The notes: generated by a model not told the origin, from the sequence alone. 64,000 nucleotides of DNA from Candidatus Aalborgicola bjergmarkensis (GCA_016708725.1 JADJFE010000030.1:124001-188000), one strand, 5' to 3'. Counted from the first letter of the stretch, positions 42,279 through 51,470 are shown. Translations and numbers: made by a program.

Positions 42279-44471
42279 TTATTCAAACGTCACGCTTTCG
42301 CTGAACTCATCCTGGTTCAGCAAGGCCGTGATCGCGGCGTTGGCACCTTTGACAACCACATCGTCATCAACGTTGAGTTTTTGCTTGGCGAAAATCAGTG
42401 CGCGGGCACCGGCGGACACCATGGTGTCAAGTTTGGACACATCCAGCACAATCTTGCCTGGGTCCTGGCTCACCAGCTTGTTCAGGTTGGAGCGGAAGGC
42501 CGGAATAGCGCGCTCGTCCAGATCGCCGGAAAGTGTCAGCGTGGCGACGCCATTGTCCACCGACAACGTGCTGTTGAAATGTTCCAGACCTTTGGTGGGG
42601 ATGATGCGTACCTTGATCTTGACGGCATCTTTCGATGGCGGAATCTTGACGGTCAGCCCGTCAGCGTCAAAGTCGGTGTAGGGGTGTCCATCCACCGTGA
42701 CGGATTCGATGCGGATTGAACCCTTGGGCAGAATGTCAGGCGAAACGCGCAGGATGTTGTCCTTGAAGCCACCGGGTACGGGCTTGAAGTAAAAGTCCAT
42801 CGGCTGCTTGGTAATCAGCAGATTGGTGTAGACCGAAGCCAGGTAGCACAACTCGAAGGAGTGGTAGCCGCTCATCGAGTGGCTGCCCTTGCAGCGCTCG
42901 GTGCCCAGCAGGTAGGGCAGGCCGTGGTTTTGCACGTTGAAATAAACGCCACCCGCATCATGGTCCAGGAAGAAGGCGTTGTAGAAAGCCGACGATTCGC
43001 GTGCTTGCTTGAGGTATTCGTCGGTGCCAAAAACGCCATGCATGATGAGATAGGCCAGAATGCCCTGCTCTTGTTGCCACCAGGCCTTGCGGTCATGGAA
43101 GGCAAAACGGTGCGTGGTTTGTCCGGGCTTGAGTTCCCGATCCACCACGTCGTACCAGCCGCCGCGTTGTGGGTCGCCGCCGTGTTTGGGCATCAACGCT
43201 GCAATTTTCTTGGAAAACTCGGCGTATTTCTCATCGGGGTTGATGCTATAGACACGTGTCAGGTTCCAGGCGATCTTCAGGTTGTGGCCAACCACGCCAC
43301 GGTTTTGTTGCCAGCCCCAGGAGCGGTCGGCGCTCCAGTCATCATGGAACTTTTCCTGCACGAAGGCCGAGTTTTCATAGTCCGGGAAATGCGCCGTGAT
43401 GGTGTCGGCGGTGTCAATCAGCATGTCGAGGTGCGACTTCTCGCCGGTTGCCAGCCACAGATTGATCAGGAAAGCGGGGGCATGGTCACCCACCGAGTTC
43501 CAGTTTTTGCGCGCGCGGTTGCGTCCGAGCGATTCGCTCTTGCCGCTCATGGTAATGGGGTCGATGTGCGAGTAGTAGCCGCCCTTGTCGTGGTCGCGGT
43601 AGTGGCGATCAAACAGGTTCAGCGTCATGTCGATGTCGGAGCGGATGGCCGGGTCACCCGTGATGCGGAAGGTCTGGGTTGGACCTGCCAGCGCGTAGAT
43701 TTGCTCGTAGGCCGGAATGGCATCGTAGTCGTCGCCAAATTCGGACGTGAACAGCTTGCGCTCGCGCACGGTCTGGGAACGGCCACCGCGCATGCCCGGA
43801 ATGTCGGGCAGGTTCGAGCCGGATATCTTGCGCCCAGCCTTGGTCGAAAAATCAACAGCGTGGTACCAGTAGCAGATGTTTTCTGAAGCATCCACGGCGC
43901 GGAAATGCTCGCGCAGGTACGCGGTGCCTTTGTCGGCAGCTTCCAGGCAGCGTTCATCACCCGTTAGCATGTAGGCGGATGCAAAACCATAAACCAGGCG
44001 CGAAATAGTGTCGGTTTCCTGGCGGGCGCTGCCCATTTTGTGCCCGTACAAATCGAGCATGGTGGTGTAGTTCTTGAAATCAATCTCTTCTTCGCCAAAC
44101 TGGGATTTGAGGTAGAAATTGGCCAGTTGCTGGATTTGTTTGATCCACCAGTCCTGTTTCTCGAAGACGAACTCGCTCTCGCCACGGCCCAGGAAGATCA
44201 GGTGTTCGACTTCCAGCGGCTCCTCATCGGGGTAGAACACGCCGTAGGCATAGCAAAAGCGTCCTGGCGCCAGCATGTCCTTGATCTGGCCGGTGCAATC
44301 GACATAAGAGTCGCCCAGGTTATGCACCATTTCGGCATATGTCGAAGATGTCAGACGCAGTTTGAAGGGGCGCCCGTCCGAGGTTTCGACCGTGACGATA
44401 TTTTTTTCAAAATCGAGAGTTTTGACATAACCGGCGACGGTATCGGAAAACTCGAATGTTGTTTGACCCAT
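42279..44471 (-). CDS. AGE-family sugar epimerase fused to a STAS domain
   Basis: The product is 730 residues. Residues 1-95 form a beta-rich, OB-like N-terminal domain. About 110-560 are an (alpha/alpha)6 barrel of the N-acylglucosamine/cellobiose 2-epimerase family (GVVGHNLKIAWNLTRVYSIN, FHDRKAWWQQEQGILAYLI). A linking beta-domain covers about 560-620. About 620-730 are a STAS domain (ATLTLSGDLDERAIPAFRSN, KIVLDVSKLDTMVSAGARAL) with the Ser of the SAG motif at the usual phosphorylation site. AGE enzymes invert C2 of sugars or interconvert aldoses and ketoses. STAS domains bind partners and are switched by phosphorylation. I know of no characterised enzyme with this pairing. The ribosome site is AGGAG. 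It sits between the glycogen-debranching and DJ-1 genes. Confidence 0.88.
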   Translation of the reverse strand: MGQTTFEFSDTVAGYVKTLDFEKNIVTVETSDGRPFKLRLTSSTYAEMVHNLGDSYVDCTGQIKDMLAPGRFCYAYGVFYPDEEPLEVEHLIFLGRGESEFVFEKQDWWIKQIQQLANFYLKSQFGEEEIDFKNYTTMLDLYGHKMGSARQETDTISRLVYGFASAYMLTGDERCLEAADKGTAYLREHFRAVDASENICYWYHAVDFSTKAGRKISGSNLPDIPGMRGGRSQTVRERKLFTSEFGDDYDAIPAYEQIYALAGPTQTFRITGDPAIRSDIDMTLNLFDRHYRDHDKGGYYSHIDPITMSGKSESLGRNRARKNWNSVGDHAPAFLINLWLATGEKSHLDMLIDTADTITAHFPDYENSAFVQEKFHDDWSADRSWGWQQNRGVVGHNLKIAWNLTRVYSINPDEKYAEFSKKIAALMPKHGGDPQRGGWYDVVDRELKPGQTTHRFAFHDRKAWWQQEQGILAYLIMHGVFGTDEYLKQARESSAFYNAFFLDHDAGGVYFNVQNHGLPYLLGTERCKGSHSMSGYHSFELCYLASVYTNLLITKQPMDFYFKPVPGGFKDNILRVSPDILPKGSIRIESVTVDGHPYTDFDADGLTVKIPPSKDAVKIKVRIIPTKGLEHFNSTLSVDNGVATLTLSGDLDERAIPAFRSNLNKLVSQDPGKIVLDVSKLDTMVSAGARALIFAKQKLNVDDDVVVKGANAAITALLNQDEFSESVTFE

Positions 44472-44522
44472 AAAAAATCTCCTGTTGAAGTGCTTGGTTG
44501 GAAAACGAATAAGTTAAGTCGG

Positions 44523-46616
44523 CTATTGTGGTGCAGACACCAGAATGACGATGCTGCGCCCCGCCAGTTCGTAGGTGCTTTCTGTGCATGGAACTTCCTT
44601 GCCCGGCTCCAGTATGTCTTCGGGTGCATTGCGTCCGGTATCAACGGCACGCAGCCACGCCGTGGGATAGGGCAGTGCCGGAATTTCGAACGTGAGCGGT
44701 TCCCAGTACATGTTGATCATGACGTGGATCTCCGGTTCGCCGTCAAAGCCTGCGAGTGTGTAGGCCAGTACCCGGCTTTGGGGACCCCAGTCGGGGCTAT
44801 TGACACGTGTTCCATGCCAGGCAATATCTGGCACGCCACGGGCGTTGCGTTCGCCGGTGAAGTAGCGCCCGCGATGCACGGCCTGGTGGCGCTTGCGAAA
44901 ATCGATCATCCATTTCCAGTAGCGGAACAGATGGGCGTTTTTCTTGGTAAGGTCCCAGTCAAACCAGCTGATGGCGTTGTCCTGGCAATAGGCATTGTTA
45001 TTGCCGCCTTGCGTGCGGCGCACTTCGTCGCCCATGGAAATCATGGGCACGCCCTGCGACAACAACAACAGCGTGGCAAAGTTCTTGATCTGCCGGTCGC
45101 GGAAAGCTTCCAGATTCGGGTCGTCCGATAGGCCCTCGTAGCCATAATTGGCGCTGATATTGTTGTCGATGCCATCGCGGTTGTACTCGCCATTGGCGTC
45201 GTTGTGCTTGCCGTTGTAGCACACCAGGTCGTTCATCGTGAAGCCGTCGTGGCAGTTGATGAAGTTCACCGAATTTACGGGCAGATGGTGGTTCCATTGG
45301 TACAAGTCGGGGCTGCCGCAGATGCGCGAGGCCACCTGGCTGACCAGCGAATTGCCATCAACGATGCCGGCATCACCCCGCACGAAGCTGCGCATATGGT
45401 CCCGGAATTTGCCGTTCCAGTCCGCCCAGCGTGCCCCTGGGAAATGTCCGACCTGGTACAAACCCGCTGCATCCCAGGCTTCGGCAATCACCTTGGAGTT
45501 GATAAGTACATCGTCGAGTTCGATGTGCCACAACACGGGCGGATGGTCCAGCGGGGCGCCGTTTTCGCCACGCGACAGCACCGATGCCTCGTCGAAGCGG
45601 AAGCCATCGACATGCATCTCCCTGACCCAGTAGCGCAGACAATCAACGATGAATTTCTCGGCAATCGGGTGGTTGGTGTTGATGGTGTTGCCGCATCCTG
45701 AGAAGTCGTAGTAGAACGCCTTGTTCTCGGGTGAGAGGTAATAGAAGACGTCGTTGGCAATACCTTTGAACGAAAACATCGGTCCCTGGTGGTTGCCTTC
45801 ATCGGTGTGGTTGAACACCACGTCCAGGATGACTTCAATGCCCGCTTTGTGCAGGGCTTTCACCATGTCACGGAATTCGGTTACATGGTGACCGATGTGG
45901 GGATTGACGCAATACGCTGGATGCGGGGCAAAAAAGGCCATCGTGCTGTAGCCCCAGTAATTGGTAAGCTCGTGTCCATCGACAATGCGCTTTTCGGTAT
46001 TGTCGAATTCAAACACCGGCAGCAATTCAACCGCCGTCACCCCCAGTTCCTTGAGGTACGGAATTTTCTCGATCACGCCCTTGAACGTGCCGGGATGCTT
46101 GACATGCGAGCTGGGCGAGCGCGTGAATCCACCGACATGCATCTCGTAGATGACCGAATTTGCCATCGAGCGGCGCAGGGGCTTGTCGCCCTCCCAGTCG
46201 TACTTGCTGTCATCGACAATCACGCTACGGATGGACGTGGTCAGGTTGTCGGCGGGACCGCAGGCATCGCCACGGTTCCACAAGGTTTTGGAATTGGCCT
46301 TGGAATAGGGGTCGATCAACACCTTCGAAGGATTGAAACGCAAGTGTGGTGCACTGGGACCGTTGACACGGTAGGCGTAGTGCATGCCGGCAGTCGCCTT
46401 TTCCACATGGATATGCCAGAAATGAAAGGTCTTGTTGACCTTGGGATCGAGCACGATGTTGGCGATGGGGTGGAGATCATCGTGGGCGGAAAACAGGAGT
46501 AACTCAACATATTCCGCTTCGGGTGAGAGTAGCGAAAAATTAACCCCTGTTTCATCCACGGTGGAACCCAGGGGGTACTGGGAACCGGCAGATGTCTTGA
46601 ATTGGCGTGTTTTCAT
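44523..46616 (-). CDS. glgX: Glycogen debranching enzyme, GlgX/isoamylase type (GH13)
   Basis: The product is 697 residues. An N-terminal CBM48 domain (about 10-110, GSTVDETGVNFSLLSPEAEY) is followed by the GH13 barrel. Catalytic residues are in place: Asp nucleophile in VDGFRFDEASVL, acid/base Glu in SKVIAEAWDAAG, and the transition-state Asp in NFINCHDGFTMND; VFNHT is region I. It hydrolyses alpha-1,6 branches of glycogen, releasing maltooligosaccharides. The start is ATG 46616, behind AAGGA. It is unusual in being far from glgA/glgB/glgC genes and instead inside an operon of oxo-compound enzymes, which suggests it feeds glucan into that pathway. Confidence 0.93.
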   Translation of the reverse strand: MKTRQFKTSAGSQYPLGSTVDETGVNFSLLSPEAEYVELLLFSAHDDLHPIANIVLDPKVNKTFHFWHIHVEKATAGMHYAYRVNGPSAPHLRFNPSKVLIDPYSKANSKTLWNRGDACGPADNLTTSIRSVIVDDSKYDWEGDKPLRRSMANSVIYEMHVGGFTRSPSSHVKHPGTFKGVIEKIPYLKELGVTAVELLPVFEFDNTEKRIVDGHELTNYWGYSTMAFFAPHPAYCVNPHIGHHVTEFRDMVKALHKAGIEVILDVVFNHTDEGNHQGPMFSFKGIANDVFYYLSPENKAFYYDFSGCGNTINTNHPIAEKFIVDCLRYWVREMHVDGFRFDEASVLSRGENGAPLDHPPVLWHIELDDVLINSKVIAEAWDAAGLYQVGHFPGARWADWNGKFRDHMRSFVRGDAGIVDGNSLVSQVASRICGSPDLYQWNHHLPVNSVNFINCHDGFTMNDLVCYNGKHNDANGEYNRDGIDNNISANYGYEGLSDDPNLEAFRDRQIKNFATLLLLSQGVPMISMGDEVRRTQGGNNNAYCQDNAISWFDWDLTKKNAHLFRYWKWMIDFRKRHQAVHRGRYFTGERNARGVPDIAWHGTRVNSPDWGPQSRVLAYTLAGFDGEPEIHVMINMYWEPLTFEIPALPYPTAWLRAVDTGRNAPEDILEPGKEVPCTESTYELAGRSIVILVSAPQ

Positions 46617-46651
46617 CAAAAAAATCCTTGCAAATCCTGGATCGCGACCAG

Positions 46652-47215
46652 TTAGACGGCACCGATGCGCTGGAGCACGGCGCGCGCTAACAGATGGGCG
46701 TGGCCTCCGGTGCGGGCTGTAATCAAATCACCATCTTCGACGACATCCTTGTCAACAAAGTTGGCTCCGTAAGCAATGGCGTCACCATGCAGGTTCGGGT
46801 GACAGGTTAGTGTGCGGCCTTTGATCAGATCGGTACGCGGCGCTGCGAGCCACAAACCGTGGCAGATGATGCCCTTGATGACATTGGGGCGCGCAAAAGC
46901 ACGCGCCAGAAAGTCAGTGGCGGGCGGAATCTTGGCCAGGTCTTCGGTGTAGCGCAGCCGATCCGACACCATGCCGGAAGGAACAATCACTGCGGACAAG
47001 GTGTCGAGCTCGGCATCGCTGATCGACTCAAAGCTGTCGTTGCATTCGAATGGCGCCTGGTGTTCGTGGCCTTTGAACGTGATACGCTCCTGGCCCCACA
47101 GACGCGAGACAAAGCGCGCCTTGACGTTGCTTTCCTGGAAACGGAATTGGTAGTACCAGATTTCGTGCTCATAAAAATCACTTTCGATCAAGATGGCAAC
47201 GGTTTTTTGCGTCAT
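46652..47215 (-). CDS. DJ-1/PfpI-family protein 2
   Basis: The product is 187 residues. The nucleophile Cys-His pair is in GIICHGLWLAA, the classical PfpI form, with Glu in ILIESDFYEHE. The start is set at ATG 47215, behind CAGGAG; the frame extends to 47314 but that would overlap the neighbouring gene. Its size matches the compact PfpI-type enzymes and not the two larger paralogues of this operon. A deglycase, glyoxalase III or cysteine-hydrolase role is inferred from the family. Confidence 0.87.
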   Translation of the reverse strand: MTQKTVAILIESDFYEHEIWYYQFRFQESNVKARFVSRLWGQERITFKGHEHQAPFECNDSFESISDAELDTLSAVIVPSGMVSDRLRYTEDLAKIPPATDFLARAFARPNVIKGIICHGLWLAAPRTDLIKGRTLTCHPNLHGDAIAYGANFVDKDVVEDGDLITARTGGHAHLLARAVLQRIGAV

Positions 47216-47273
47216 GGCGTGAACTCCTGGGTTATCTGGGTTATGAAAATTGACATTAAGGATGGTTGTTGAA

Positions 47274-48977
47274 TCAGTGGCCGCAACGCACACCGATGAG
47301 ATCTGGATGGACATCGCCTTCGAGAACCACGTCGAGCAGGAACGGGCCGTTGTGCGCCAGCGCGGTGTCGATTGCGGCGTTGATCTGATCCGGGCGTTCG
47401 ACCCGCAGGGAAGAAACCCCCATGGCCTGGGCGATCTGGTCGAAATGCAGTTCCGGGTAGGACAGATCGAAGCTCGTCGGAAACGGGCGGCCAGAGATGT
47501 TTTGCTCTTTCCAGAACTGCTGGATATTGAGCTGCAACAGCCGGTAGGAGCGGTTGTTGCAAATGACGAACTTGATGTCCATGTTGTGCCGCACGGCTGA
47601 CCACAATGCCTGAATCACATACATGGAGCCGCCATCGCCGTTGAACACCCAGACCGGACGATCCGGATAGGCTGCTTTGAGCCCCAGGCCGCCGGCTAAC
47701 CCGGCGCCCAGTGAGCCGCCACGAATCTGAAAGAACGATCCAGGCTCACGCGGCGGAATATAGCGTGTCAACGCGGGCGAATTGGTCAGGGCTTCATCAA
47801 AAATCACTGCATTGGCTGGCATGCGCGCGGCCAGTGCGGACGCGAATTCGGCGAACCCCATGGGCACAGCACCTGCCTTGGCCTTGTCGCGCGCGATCTC
47901 GGCGGCACGTGCGTCGGCTTTATGCTGCGCGAACTCGGCAATACGCGCAGCAGCCGTTTTTTTGCCTTCGGCGGATTGCAGTGCACCCAGCCGGTCGGCC
48001 AGTGCTGCCAGTGTGCGTTTGGGGTCGGCAACCAGCCCCAGGCTGACGGGGTGATTCTTGGCGATGGCATCGGCATCCAGATCAATGTGGATGGTTTGCG
48101 ATCCAGCGGCAAAAATGTCACCTAGTTCCGGGAATACTTCGGGCACCATGTACGTGCCAACCACCAGGTTGACATCTCCCTTTGTGGTGATAGGCAGGCT
48201 TTGCGCGCCGAACATATGGCCGGTCTGGCCTTGCCATGCCGGGTGGTCGTAGGGCAGATTCAGTTCGCCCGAATCAACACCCCAGACTTCAGCCCCCAGA
48301 ATTTCGGCAACGCGCGCCACCTCCGGTTGCGCACCCGAAAATGCCACACCATCGCCGACGAAAAACATGGGTTTCTTTGCAGCCAGCAGCGTTTTTGCGA
48401 CGCTATCGATTGTGGCAGCATCGGGCGTCACGGTTGACTGTGGGTAGGAGGAGGGTACGACAGGCTCAGTGGCAATGGCATCCAGAATGTCCTGCGGCAG
48501 GCACACATAGACCGGCCCCATTGGTGGCGTGACGGCAACCTTCATCGCGCGGCGCAGGATGCGCAACAACGAACTAGGGTGTTGTACCACTGTAGCCCAT
48601 TTGGTGACGGGACGCGCCATGCCCACCAGATCGGCGGCCATCTGCGCGTTCATGGCGGCATAGCGAATGCCGGAGTCGCCTCCCAGTATCACCAGCGGGC
48701 TGTGGCCGCGCATGGCTTGGTACATGGCACCAATGGCGTTGCCCAATCCTGGAGAGCTATGAATCTGGGCGATGGTGGGGCGTAGCGTGGCCCTTGCATA
48801 GGCATCGGCGGCAAAAATGGCCACCGTTTCCTGCAGCGTCAGGATGTATTTGATAGAGGGAAAGTTCTCCAGTGCGTCCAGAAATCCCTGCTCGACCGTG
48901 CCGGGATTGCCAAAAATGTGCGTGACGCCATCGGCCACGAGTTGCTCAACTACCGCGTAATGCCCAGTACGTTCCAT
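47274..48977 (-). CDS. Thiamine-diphosphate-dependent enzyme, benzoylformate decarboxylase-like
   Basis: The product is 567 residues with the three-domain plan of the pyruvate-decarboxylase/acetolactate-synthase superfamily. The activating Glu is at residue 50 (LTLQETVAIFAADAYA), the active-site His is in AQIHSSPGLGNAIGAM, and the ThDP/Mg motif runs GDGGSMYVIQAL ... CNNRSY. Overall layout, with FGNPGTVEQ near the N-terminus, is closest to benzoylformate decarboxylase; the Ser of that enzyme's FGNPGS is Thr here. It should split or join a 2-oxo acid or aldehyde. In this operon it may condense or decarboxylate the oxo-compounds produced from sugar. The ribosome site AAAGG precedes ATG 48977. 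Confidence 0.88.
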   Translation of the reverse strand: MERTGHYAVVEQLVADGVTHIFGNPGTVEQGFLDALENFPSIKYILTLQETVAIFAADAYARATLRPTIAQIHSSPGLGNAIGAMYQAMRGHSPLVILGGDSGIRYAAMNAQMAADLVGMARPVTKWATVVQHPSSLLRILRRAMKVAVTPPMGPVYVCLPQDILDAIATEPVVPSSYPQSTVTPDAATIDSVAKTLLAAKKPMFFVGDGVAFSGAQPEVARVAEILGAEVWGVDSGELNLPYDHPAWQGQTGHMFGAQSLPITTKGDVNLVVGTYMVPEVFPELGDIFAAGSQTIHIDLDADAIAKNHPVSLGLVADPKRTLAALADRLGALQSAEGKKTAAARIAEFAQHKADARAAEIARDKAKAGAVPMGFAEFASALAARMPANAVIFDEALTNSPALTRYIPPREPGSFFQIRGGSLGAGLAGGLGLKAAYPDRPVWVFNGDGGSMYVIQALWSAVRHNMDIKFVICNNRSYRLLQLNIQQFWKEQNISGRPFPTSFDLSYPELHFDQIAQAMGVSSLRVERPDQINAAIDTALAHNGPFLLDVVLEGDVHPDLIGVRCGH

Positions 48978-49094
48978 TGCTTACCTTTCCAATCCCACAA
49001 TTTCAAATGGACGAAAGCGTCCGATCCAGAAAAATATTCTGGCAAAAAATGAATGGATAAAACAGCGCGACCGAGCGGCGCGCCGTGTGGCCGA

Positions 49095-49928
49095 CTACCA
49101 GCCGGAGCGTTTCATATCCTTGGTCAGCACGTCAACGAAGCGATCACCGAATTCGTGTGAGCATTGCAAGGAGCGGGCGGTGATGAAGGGGTAGTCCACA
49201 ATCACGGAGGTTTGTTTGCCGAAGTTTCCGTGGTATTGGCCAGTGGGGCCGACGGCATCGCTCAAGATGTATTCCAGCACGTAGGGAGGAGGCCCCATGT
49301 TGAAGTTGGTGCCGACAAACCCGGTGCCATCGTGGTAATCGTATTCGATGCAGTGTCCGGTTACATGCTTGCCAGCGATGATGGCGTTGCGTTCGTTGAA
49401 GTCACGGGCGAAGACCAGGGCGGCAACGCCGTAACAAATGGCGCCGATGGGTTTGCCCGCAGCATGAAAACCCAACACCAGGTCGTGCACGCGCTGGTTA
49501 TTCACCATATCGACAATCGGACCGCTGCCGCCGACCAGCAAAACTGCGTCATAGGTCGCAATCGCTTTTTGCTGTGCTGCCTTGCGTGTTTCGTAGTAGC
49601 TCTCCAGCTTGCGCAAGAAATCGCTCGCGCTGTAATAGGGCCGTTCTGGAAACATTTCAGACAGGTTCATTGTCCTGTCCAGTGCATTGGTTGCCTCAAA
49701 GGTCTTGACCAGTTCTGCATCCGAAGGGGTCGTGACGCACACACCCAGTGGTGGATCCATGTACGTGGTATCCGTGCTGGGCGGCAGCACCGGCGAGCGC
49801 TTGCCCTTGGGAGTTACAAAATCGAATTGGTAGCCTGCTGCTACCAGTTTGTTCATCGGGCCAACGAGCTCAATGCCCCAGTAACCCCACTCCGACATCA
49901 CTGCCAAGATACGCTTTGTTTGTGCCAT
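49095..49928 (-). CDS. DJ-1/PfpI-family protein 3, first gene of the operon
   Basis: The product is 277 residues, longer than usual through an insertion at about 85-125 (FEATNALDRTMNLSEMFPER). The nucleophile Cys is in PIGAICYGVAALVFARD. The upstream motif MSEWGYWGIELVGPM has the expected Glu. The start at ATG 49928 is preferred over TTG 49940 because of GGGGA placed just ahead. It is related to DJ-1 protein 1 of the same operon in size class and in the C-terminal DYPFITARSLQCSHEFGDRF region (HVDFPFVTAQSVESSIAFGK there). An Hsp31/glyoxalase III-like role is inferred. Confidence 0.85.
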   Translation of the reverse strand: MAQTKRILAVMSEWGYWGIELVGPMNKLVAAGYQFDFVTPKGKRSPVLPPSTDTTYMDPPLGVCVTTPSDAELVKTFEATNALDRTMNLSEMFPERPYYSASDFLRKLESYYETRKAAQQKAIATYDAVLLVGGSGPIVDMVNNQRVHDLVLGFHAAGKPIGAICYGVAALVFARDFNERNAIIAGKHVTGHCIEYDYHDGTGFVGTNFNMGPPPYVLEYILSDAVGPTGQYHGNFGKQTSVIVDYPFITARSLQCSHEFGDRFVDVLTKDMKRSGW

Positions 49929-49985
49929 CTGCTTCCCCAAATAAAACTGTTGTTAGAAAAATCAAAAACCGTTCTGAGGGTGCAT

Positions 49986-50017
49986 GTTATATCAAAATAA
50001 AAAAAGAGATGTGTCAA
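49986..50017 (-). promoter_or_regulatory. Weak putative promoter of the ten-gene operon
   Basis: On the minus strand TTGACA (50012-50017) is followed by an AT-rich stretch and TATAAC (49986-49991). The 20-base spacer is too long for a good sigma-70 promoter; GATATA with an 18-base spacer is the alternative. The whole gap 49941-50074 is AT-rich and must also hold the divergent hemerythrin promoter. Confidence 0.35.
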
Positions 50018-50074
50018 CTCAAAAAAATCCAAAAAAGAGACAATAGTGCCTTGCTCCCCTGTAATGAGGTCCCC

Positions 50075-50482
50075 ATGTATCCACAGTATTACCTAGGTAT
50101 CGAGTTGGTCGACAAGGAACACAGCGTCCTGTTTGATTTGCTGGAAGATCTGACACGCTTGACGTACACCACACCGACGCGCGACCAGTGTTTTGAAAAG
50201 GTGTCGGTGTTGTTTGAATACGTCATGACGCATTTGGCGCATGAGGAGCGCCTACTGGAGGACCAGGGCTGGCCAGGCCTCACACAACACAAACTGTTGC
50301 ATGCAGCGCTGAGTCGAAACCTGGATGCCCTGTTCGAGGAATTAATGACCATGACCGACTTGAATTGTCTACTTTTCGTAGAAAAAATGCATGCCTTCGT
50401 CCTGGGCTGGTTGGGTAACCACATCCAGGAAGAGGATGCAGGGTATGCTGAATTTTTGAAAGAAAGACTGGCGCTGGTGTAA
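50075..50482 (+). CDS. Bacteriohemerythrin
   Basis: The product is 135 residues, a four-helix bundle with the di-iron ligand pattern: His in LVDKEHSVLFDLLE, His and Glu in THLAHEERLLED, His pair in LTQHKLLHAAL, and His and Asp/Glu in LGNHIQEEDAGYAEFL. It binds O2 reversibly and serves in oxygen storage, delivery or sensing. The start ATG 50075 sits behind GAGGT. It reads away from the ten-gene operon and converges with lipA, the two stops being one base apart. Confidence 0.9.
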   Translation: MYPQYYLGIELVDKEHSVLFDLLEDLTRLTYTTPTRDQCFEKVSVLFEYVMTHLAHEERLLEDQGWPGLTQHKLLHAALSRNLDALFEELMTMTDLNCLLFVEKMHAFVLGWLGNHIQEEDAGYAEFLKERLALV

Positions 50483-50483
50483 T

Positions 50484-51470
50484 TCAGCGCTCAGCCGATG
50501 GACTTTGCAGGATGGCGCTTGCCTGCTGGTCGGCATGGTAGCTTGAGCGCACCATGGCGCCCACGGCAGCATGGCTGAAACCCATGGCATAGGCCTGGGT
50601 TTCGAACATGCGAAAGGTATCGGGATGCACGTAACGCGCCACGCTCAGGTGCGCGGTGGAGGGTGCCAGGTATTGGCCAATGGTGAGCATGTCGATGCCA
50701 TGCGCGCGCATGTCGCGCATGACTTGCAGCACCTCGTCGTCGGTTTCACCCAGGCCCACCATGATGCCGCTCTTGGTGGGTATGTCGGGATGCAAGGCCT
50801 TGAATTTCTTGAGTAAATTCAGACTGAACTGGTAATCGGAGCCGGGGCGGGCCTGGCGGTAGAGGCGCTGCGTGGTTTCCAGATTGTGGTTCATCACATC
50901 CGGTGGCGCAGTGCCGAGAATCTGCAGCGCGCGCTCATCCCGGCCTCTGAAGTCGGGCACCAGAATTTCGATGCGTGTCTGCGGTGCGTGTTGCCGGATG
51001 CGCTGGATGCAATCGACAAAATGCTGTGCGCCCCCATCGCGCAGGTCATCACGGTCCACACTGGTGATGACCACGTAGGCGAGTTTGAGCGCTGCAATGG
51101 TTTGCGCCAGGTTTTCGGGTTCATGGACATCGAGCGGATCCGGGCGACCATGGCCCACATCGCAAAATGGGCAGCGCCGCGTGCATTTGTCACCCATGAT
51201 CATGAAAGTGGCAGTGCCCTTGCCAAAACATTCGCCAATGTTGGGGCAACTGGCTTCCTCGCATACGGTGACGAGTTTGTTGGTGCGCAAAACCTCTTTT
51301 ATTTCGTAGAAGCGGGTGTTGGGGGAGGCAGCTTTGACACGAATCCAGGATGGTTTTTTCAAGACTTCACCCGCAACCACCTTGACGGGAATCCGTGCAA
51401 GTTTTTCGTGTGATTTTTGCTTGCGACCGGGGTCAAAGGGGAGGGCGGCTGGGGATGGATCGTGGTTCAT
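50484..51470 (-). CDS. lipA: Lipoyl synthase
   Basis: The product is 328 residues, a radical-SAM enzyme that inserts two sulfurs into octanoyl groups on lipoyl domains. The auxiliary cluster Cys are in CEEASCPNIGEC and the radical-SAM CxxxCxxC is in CTRRCPFC. The conserved C-terminal RSSYHAD is present with its Ser cluster ligand. The start overlaps the lipB stop (51467-51470, ATGA), so the two are translationally coupled. Confidence 0.97.
   Translation of the reverse strand: MNHDPSPAALPFDPGRKQKSHEKLARIPVKVVAGEVLKKPSWIRVKAASPNTRFYEIKEVLRTNKLVTVCEEASCPNIGECFGKGTATFMIMGDKCTRRCPFCDVGHGRPDPLDVHEPENLAQTIAALKLAYVVITSVDRDDLRDGGAQHFVDCIQRIRQHAPQTRIEILVPDFRGRDERALQILGTAPPDVMNHNLETTQRLYRQARPGSDYQFSLNLLKKFKALHPDIPTKSGIMVGLGETDDEVLQVMRDMRAHGIDMLTIGQYLAPSTAHLSVARYVHPDTFRMFETQAYAMGFSHAAVGAMVRSSYHADQQASAILQSPSAER

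Noticed and set aside
44040..45131. Plus-strand frames antisense to the AGE-STAS, GlgX and ThDP genes.
   Set aside because: They have no ribosome sites or recognisable domains and lie opposite well-supported genes.
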